From the NCBI RefSeq assembly GCF_907165205.1, contig NC_058190.1:47852116-47916115 (forward strand): a stretch of DNA of 64,000 nucleotides. The letters are read 5' to 3'. Of this stretch, positions 56,991 to 64,000 are shown one piece after another (position 1 is the first letter of the stretch; each line of letters opens with the position of its first letter). Origin of the DNA: Coccinella septempunctata. Taxonomy: Eukaryota; Arthropoda; Insecta; Coleoptera; Coccinellidae. The position numbers and the translations under genes are program-made. Below the pieces are notes generated by a model. The model was not told where the DNA came from. It saw only the letters and a list, made by a program, of their open reading frames with translations, and made no database searches.

Positions 56991-59900
56991 TAATTATTTT
57001 CATTTTTTTGCTGAATGTTCAGTGCTTCTAGTAATATGTCAATTCTCTTTCCTGTGTTATGATGACGCATCAGGAACTGTCAGGGTTTCTTGCCTATCTC
57101 GATTTCAGTCGTTGATTTTCCGCGTTAATGAGACCATTACTAGAGGATCAGCTTTCTCGGGATAGTTCGAATCTCACCGGCATCCCGGGGGATATCATCA
57201 TTATTTCGGAAAAGTTTCTTCCGCAATCTCAACGTCATTCAGCGGAGAGTTTCCCCAAGAATACCTCCAATCTGATGTTCCAAATAAACTTTGTCCCCGA
57301 GCCGATAAATTTTGACCCATCGCTACTTCGACATGAATAAAAGATCCGTTTTCAGCGTTATTTGAACGGCGGTTTCACACGGATTTTCAGCCCCACCTGT
57401 CGCGAAGCCCCGAATTTATCACCCCGATAGGACACTCGGAACGGCACCGTGAATTTCAAATTCGGGCATCTCATAATTTTGTCAGTTCGGATCTGGAAAA
57501 TCGTTAACCTATATGTCGTGCCTCGCTGGAGATTCGTGAGAGAATGGGAAATGTGTGTTACTGGGTTTTTGGCCTACAAAAAACTATCCACGAATCGTTC
57601 GTAAGGATTGTGGATTAAGAAAGGATAATATAATCTGGAAAGGTTAAACACCTAATGTGAAATCTGCCCCTTCCCCCTCGAAGAATCATAGTGTTGAAGA
57701 TATCAAGAGATTTTTTAATCGCTTGGCAGCCATAAATTTGAATATACAGGGTGATATTCGAGTGAAATTTCGAAGTTCAATGAATCTCGAACTAATCAAC
57801 AAAACGAGACTCTAAATTTAATTGGCTTCGTTGATTTTTCATTCTATTTTGTGTAAATGCTTTAATTTTTCATTCCTTCAACAATCCCGTTGAATGTGAG
57901 ATGAAGTCATTTCGAACAATTCCCAAAATAAACAAACATAAAAAAGGAATTATTATGATTATCATGGTAGTTGCATAATGGTGAATGCGCCAGTCATCTC
58001 ACACTAATTTTCCCTTCTACAGTTGAAATGATTCATATAAAATATCGAAAGCCATTAATCGATTTTTATTCCTTACCTGCTTGAATTTAGAAGGGTTGAA
58101 TCAATAAAATAATTTTGATTTTTCGGATTTTTAGGATGATGACTCTTCATCACTTTACATAATTCACATTTCGAGATAGGTAAATGGATTTCAAAACCGG
58201 AATAAAACGCTCTCTGTTGAATGAAAATATTACAAGTTTTTCGAATTTCTTTCTCATTTTTTCAATTTGCTACTGAATGACCACTGGTATATCTATGGGG
58301 GATGATTCCCCAACATAAGGGTCCTGTAGCGTTCCTCGAACAACTGAAGAACAGAAGAATCATCACTTGGAAGACTGGACCTGATCGAAAGACCCTCCCA
58401 GTCAAAAGCAAGATTTAGCTATTATTAATTTGAGTACTGAAGGCATTTCTAACGACGAGGGTGATCCTCCACCAAAATCAGCAGAAGGTTTTTGACGCAG
58501 AGATGATATTCCACCTGCTATTGAAGGACAAGTTATGTACCTATAATAATTAATTTTTATCTTCATTCATCATCAATTTTTCGAATGAGTTTTGATGAAA
58601 GCTTTATTATTCACTTTTTTCCTCGTTTTCTGCTATGTTGCTTTGTTTCAGATACTATTTTGAAATGGAAAGAGGATAAAGAAATTTTTATATCAATGGA
58701 AAAGAAGCCCTTCAGCTTATTCTGTATACAAATTTGTCATCACTACACTACTCACGGGGAGCCAGGGTTTTTTTACTGAGGTTTTTCCCTAAACTCTTGT
58801 ATCATAATCCAAATTGTATGGTACCCCGTTACACTAACCCTTGTTAAAACTCATACATATGCTATATTGTTTGATAACCAAAAATGTATTTCTTACGTTC
58901 AAAAGAATATATATATATATTATAAGTTATTCCGTGTAATTTAACCATTTTGGAAATGTGTCATCTCGATAGGTATACCGAATAATGGTGAACGGAACAA
59001 GAGCCTCTTTTACTGTCCAGGAACCATTAAATTTCATTCAGACCGAGCACTCGTATCTACGGAAATTTGAATGGAAAGTAATTATCATTGATTTTACCGT
59101 TATCGTCCAGGATGAAATACGTTCAGATTAATCTCCATGAACGTAGCACTGTCCTTTATTTGGCAGGTTTTGCCCGTTTATGTCATACATGACGTTGCGA
59201 ATGCCTGCAATATGAAACATTGAATTTTTGTCGAGATCCGCTACCAACTTGACTGATGGTTGATGGTTTTGCTGTATATGGCACGTTCGGATCAGAAAAC
59301 TGAATATTTTTCGTATTTTCATTCACAATACGTGGGTTTAAAGTTTCGGATAAACCAGAAACATGCATTTCATCTTCAGATATAATCAATTGAAGGTTAT
59401 GAGGTGAAATAAGAGTTTGAACATTTTAATGAATTATTCCCAAAATGAACATCATTTTCGTCTGTTCTTTTATCTCTTTCTTCATCTCTACTTCCTCCTA
59501 TTCGTCACTGATTGACAATTTTAAACCTTGAAATCTCAACTATGAGATATTCTCAAATGAACAGGATATTGCATCGAAATATTATCTATTTGAACATGAC
59601 GCGGAATTAGAAAACACTTGAAAATCAATTTATTCTGTGGAGTTCATTGAACAAAATAATTAAAACAATGTGCCATGAAAGAATTCGTCCTCAAATAGAC
59701 TATGAAATTTTGATGGTCGATATTGCGTGTCTACACTCATTTATTCGATGAAATTTCAGCAGAACGTTATAAAGATTAAATAATCATGCATTCTATAACT
59801 GAATTGCATTTCAATTAATGGTCTAATAGTTAATTTTTATTAGGGAACATGTGATTGAAGGCGGGAAGATATGGAATTCAATATGAATTTCAACCTTCAA

Positions 59901-61640
59901 AATTACATATTGTACTTGATATATTGAACTTGAAAACAAATTTTTTTGAACGAACGTTAGATCTGTTGGGTTAGTTCGTCAGTGGAATCTTTAGCTGAGC
60001 CATATTTGGTCCATCCCTTGGTATATAAGCAATAAAACCCTTGAAACTCCCGAAAACCCCCTTTCCTGTATAAATGCAGAAATGGAAAAATGATTGTACA
60101 AACTCAAAATGAAAACGCTCAACTAACACAATGAACACCATTCAAAATACATTTAACTGTTCATTTCTGTAAAACAATAACGCAACGTTCTATATTTCCC
60201 GTAACATTGAAAGAACACTTCTGCCTTGAATGTTGGGTGTATATTTCGGACTAAAAGTGAGCAAATAACCTACAAAAGTCATTACCGTTACATTTAGAAC
60301 CTTATTTACTTTTTGCGAGCACTAGGAAGATCATATCATCTCCAGTTTCTCGTATGAGGAGGATTTGAGAACGGGAAAATAGAATTTAAGCTGTATTCTT
60401 TAATGCTATTGACTCTGATGCATTTTGCTTCGCGAATGGGGTTGAAAATGGTTTTCTGGAAAAAATTTCTTCTTGAAAATAGTTATGATGATAGGTATGC
60501 CGAAAAGGATTTCGTATTGTTGAATTATAATGGTGATTTTGGGATAGGATTTAAGTCTGTTGAGAAATATATGCAGCCAGTAAAGAATAAAGCACAAAAT
60601 AAAATTTTTCGGTGTTTACTGCTTTTCAGAAAGAATAATCGAAGATGCAGATTTTTATTTTACGCTTGGTGAGAAGAGGTTCAGAGTTTTTGAATGAGAA
60701 CCCGAAATTTTGTGCCAGAAATGGTTAGACACTTGCTGAGGTTGATTCAATCGTTGATTAGGTTTTGTTCCAGCCCTTTTTTCCTTAGATATATGATTTT
60801 TTCTTCCAATGTTTAGCATAAGGTTCAAATACCCATCGTTAGACGATTTTTTCCTTTCTCTAAATAACGGAAAATTAATCCTTCGATAACCAATAACTTC
60901 CCGGAATCTTTCTCCGTTACGGCGTAGCTAAAAAATCACTGATCCGAGTTCTTCATTGGCCCTTGACCTCATTCACGGCCCGAGTGTACCCCAAGGCCCT
61001 ATCTACTCACTATCAGGCCGGTTGATATTGACTCCTCGTATCTCAACTAGCTGCAAAATGTCCACTTCACACATGGATGCCCCGTGGTCATCATGAATCC
61101 GGATTATCCAACAATAACACAATTGTACGGACTCTTGCAATCTCTATTATCTTCGCACGCTACACTGGATTTAATCATCCGAATATAACCCCTCTTTCTC
61201 GTGATCCAGCCTTTGACCTTTCAGGATGCCGCTGGATAAATTGGAATTTTCTCCGGGATCAGAAAAGCCTAAATTCGTTTTATTTTATCGGAGGCAGGGT
61301 CATACAGGGTGCTCGGCCGTCCACGTTCACAGAAATGGGCTAAAATAAAGGACATAGCGGCTGGGTACATGGTATATCTAATTCACATACATATCTTGAG
61401 ATATATTTCAATGTCTGGTCTGAAAATATACCCTTTCTGATAAATTTACGTAACTTTCTTCAACAATTATTGATTAAACCAGTATGTGACAAGATTTCCA
61501 TATTAGCTGGCAATTTATACAGTTTTGGGATTAGATTCTCTTATTCTTCAGGCAGAAAATATAGAGAAATACGATAGAAAAAACTGCATAAGTAAGGCAA
61601 ATCTAAAATACTTTTCTAACTCACCAGTATAAGCCAATCT
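56991..61640. other. Noncoding region
   Basis: No established gene. GC-richer patches at about 57120-57530 and 60930-61090 stand out and could be conserved regulatory DNA. A solo TACAGGGTGATATTCGAGTG end lies at about 57747. An AT dinucleotide run lies near 58906-58920. The frame at 57128-57340 has no recognisable domain. Confidence 0.45.
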
Positions 61641-61644
61641 TCAA

Positions 61645-62085
61645 AATGTTGTAAAAGTATCAGCCTGGAGAATGAAACCCTAGAACAGGTCGAGCAGTTC
61701 AAATACTTGGGAAGCTTCATAAATACTAGGGCTAACCTAGACACGGAAATACACAACCGTATCAATTCGGCATCATGGGCATTCTGGAAGCTAAAGGTCA
61801 AAGTGTTTCAAAATCATGACCTCAATCTGATGACCAAGACAGCTGTTTACAAAGCAGTCGTCCTCCCAACGCTTCTTTACGGAAGCGAAAGCTGGACGCC
61901 CTACAGGCGACATATTAAACAGCTTGAACAAACGTAACAATGTCATCTAAGACAGATAATGCACATCAGATGGTTCCACAAAGTTTCAAATGCAGAAGTC
62001 TTGCAGCGCGCGAGTCGTACGACAATTGAGACTCAAGAGAATTGCAGATCATGCCAGATCACCCCTTCGTCTTGTAATAGATATA
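61645..62085 (+). mobile_element. LINE fragment, RT C-terminal region (degenerate)
   Basis: Plus-strand pieces read LEQVEQFKYLGSFIN, then TKTAVYKAVVLPTLLYGSES and WTPYRRHIKQLEQT, followed by a stop and then further family sequence (HLRQIMHIRWFHKVSNAEV). It is the same family as the minus-strand copy at 7.1-8.0 kb and also broken by stops. Confidence 0.78.
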
Positions 62086-62470
62086 TTAGCCCATGAGGAC
62101 ATTCTGACAATAGACCTTAAGGTCGCAAGGCAATGAAACATACAAACTACTTTGGCAATCAATAAAAAATAGAAGAAGGGATTAACAAACGATCTAATCG
62201 TGACTGAAGAAGAATCGATATCGATCATTCGATCTAGCGCTTGATTAGGTACTCGATCGATCTTTGTGAAACCGAGCTCAAGTCTTAGAAGTATCCACAT
62301 CAAATATTATCTCAACTGTAACTCAGTGTAATGTATCAACGTTAACAGGATAACACTTGGGGTTTAACTTTTCCTGTACTCGATGCCAAAGGATCGCCAT
62401 TTGAACTAACAAACCAGAACTAACCAAATCCTCAACCGAGGGGTGAACCGGTCATGAAAATGTTGTACAC

Positions 62471-62670
62471 CACAATTCAGACAATTCACGCAATTCTTAT
62501 AATAGCATATAAAACAATTCAGACAATTCAACAATTCACACAATTCAAGAAAATTCATGGCAATTCACGGCAATTCAATACAATTCATGGCAATTCAATA
62601 CAATTCATGACAATTCAATACAATTCATGACAATTCAATACAATTCATGACAATTCAATACAATTCATTG
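62471..62670. repeat. CAATTCA minisatellite (10/20-bp unit)
   Basis: Repeats of CAATTCANNN settle into a 20-bp unit CAATTCATGACAATTCAATA repeated about four to five times at the right side (about 62570-62668), with more diverged units to the left. It is tandem, with no unique spacers. Confidence 0.9.
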
Positions 62671-64000
62671 TTATGTATTTTTTTTTAATATATATTTTGG
62701 GAATTTTCTTCACATCACACTATGAGAGGTCTGAGACCACTCAATAATATGTCTTATAGATATAGCCAGATATGTAGTAGTTAAGGCTAACTGAGGCTAG
62801 CTTACAGAAATTGCTTCTATCCATGGATATCCTATACTTCATTGTTTGATGTACTATTAACCTCCCCTCATCAACATAGTTATATAGTTATATAGGCTGA
62901 TTCAAACAACTTTGAAATTCAACTGAATAAAATGTTGTGAAAACGACCTAATATAGGATACGAGCATTCCCTTCCATAACGACAATTGAGGTATAAAATT
63001 GTATGATCCGAAAAAATACTTTCAGGTAAATTTTTTAAAATTCTCTCAGCAAATGGCTCTAGAGTTATTCTGTGCATAAAATCTTTTTGGTCAAAATGGG
63101 CAACCCTAATATTGAATACAACAGAGCGTACCCGTTCGTAACGACAATTTTTGTAGTTTTTTCCAAATTGAGTTATGAAATTTTATGAAGCGGAGAAATA
63201 CTTCTAGGTGGAATCTTTTGAATCAGTACCTTTTATCAAACGCAAATTGATCGAGTAGTTGAAAAAAATGGTTACTGTGCAAGCTATTAATTTTAAATCA
63301 TACATCAACATGTCGAGTTATTTTGTGCAATTTTATGAAAGTATGTGAAGTACTACAAAATAATAACACAACTTACCAGGTTTCAGAAACATGGTGAGTT
63401 GAAATCAAGATTGTGTTCTCATGAAAGTTGTTCGTTCAATTTATATGGAATAACAAAGAGCTTACAGAATAACCATCAAGAGATTCGACACACGTGCTGA
63501 AATATCTATGTCTACTTTTTGAGTGCTGAAAACAATTATTAACATCATTAATTCATCTTCACTGATTAATCAACTGAAAATCCGTCTCCGAATTGCCCAA
63601 TTCGGTGATCCTTAGTGTGTACCTACATATCTAGGAATTCATTCAACGCGAACCTTAATTATTACATTACTAAAGCTCTATTGATTACAAATGGTATAAG
63701 CGAAATATATGATTTATATATTATTTGAAACATTAGACAAATGTTTCAAATAATTTTTATTTTAGACTTGGAGAGACATCTCCAAGCGAGTCTCCAAGTC
63801 TTAGATGAACCTCCGAATGATCTTTGTCAGGTTGAGAGGGAAGAAGCTGTGAATATGTGAATATATAATTGACATTATTGCAATCGATATACCGATATAG
63901 ACCGACATTTCGAATTAACATCTTCTCAGAAATTATAAAAGTGTTAAAAATGAGGTTGAAATAACCAAAATTATATGATATGCATTGAAGAAAGAACGCC
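62671..64000. other. Noncoding region to window end
   Basis: AT-rich without coding signal. Two related stretches (about 62960-63050 and 63130-63220, sharing AACGACAATT and a GAAATACTT-like core) suggest an old tandem duplication. Two perfect hairpins lie at 63721-63753 and 63764-63801. Confidence 0.5.
63721..63801. repeat. Two adjacent perfect hairpins
   Basis: The first has 14-bp arms, 63721-63734 and 63740-63753, around a 5-nt loop. The second has 11-bp arms, AGACTTGGAGA at 63764-63774 and its complement at 63791-63801, around a 16-nt loop. No neighbouring gene explains them. Confidence 0.7.

Noticed and set aside
57128..57340. 70-residue plus-strand frame in a GC-richer patch
   Set aside because: No recognisable domain, and the surrounding signals do not make an exon.
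58340..58790. Possible transposase-like fragment (DEGDPPPKSAEGF and following)
   Set aside because: A faint likeness to piggyBac-type acidic N-termini, but no catalytic motif and several stops. Not enough to call.
62471..62670. Short repeats considered as a CRISPR-like array
   Set aside because: A continuous 10/20-bp tandem repeat without spacers.

Overview
The window is animal nuclear DNA and almost certainly from an insect. It is AT-rich, its genes are split by GT-AG introns (several only 50-100 nt), and it carries an arthropod-type transmembrane semaphorin together with mariner, hAT, LINE and hairpin MITE sequences. A beetle or a related holometabolous insect is my best guess, but the sequence alone does not settle the order. 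I see no prokaryotic operon, CRISPR array, rRNA or tRNA gene.

Layout. (1) Positions 1-12.7 kb hold the 3' half of Semaphorin-1A on the + strand: ten exons from inside the Sema domain to the stop. The 5' exons lie upstream of the window. The large introns hold an internally deleted mariner element (4.37-5.18 kb) and a LINE fragment (7.1-8.0 kb). A long AT-rich probable 3' UTR runs to about 16.7 kb. (2) Positions 17.7-40.5 kb form a compact block of housekeeping genes: IntS14 (+), with an intronless Dnajc2 (+) nested in its first intron; a 5'-truncated jockey/CR1-group LINE (-); kidney-type glutaminase GLS (+); nicalin NCLN (-) and TRMO (+), which diverge from a gap of about 270 bp; and FKRP (-) and the peroxisomal carrier SLC25A17/PMP34 (+), which also diverge. 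A THAP-bearing P-like transposon remnant, a 66-bp minisatellite, a long hairpin and a CTCF-like motif have expanded the second divergent gap. (3) Positions 40.5-64 kb contain no gene I can establish. A possible signal-peptide first exon lies at 42.98 kb. The rest is noncoding sequence colonised by foldback elements: four MITEs ending CAGGGTG/CACCCTG at TA sites, a 1.67-kb hAT element with a perfect 8-bp target duplication and one of those MITEs nested inside it, a further foldback element, a second LINE fragment and a 10/20-bp minisatellite.

The genes share no pathway: axon guidance (Sema1a), snRNA processing (IntS14), ribosome-associated chaperoning (Dnajc2), glutamine catabolism (GLS), ER translocon (NCLN), tRNA modification (TRMO), dystroglycan glycosylation (FKRP) and peroxisomal cofactor transport (SLC25A17). 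Their proximity looks like ordinary gene density with shared promoters. Exon borders were set by hand from GT-AG signals, reading phase and remembered family similarity. All eight models keep an open frame across every junction. The most unusual signals are the nested Dnajc2 gene and two 8+20+8 transposon-footprint-like palindromes in IntS14 introns.
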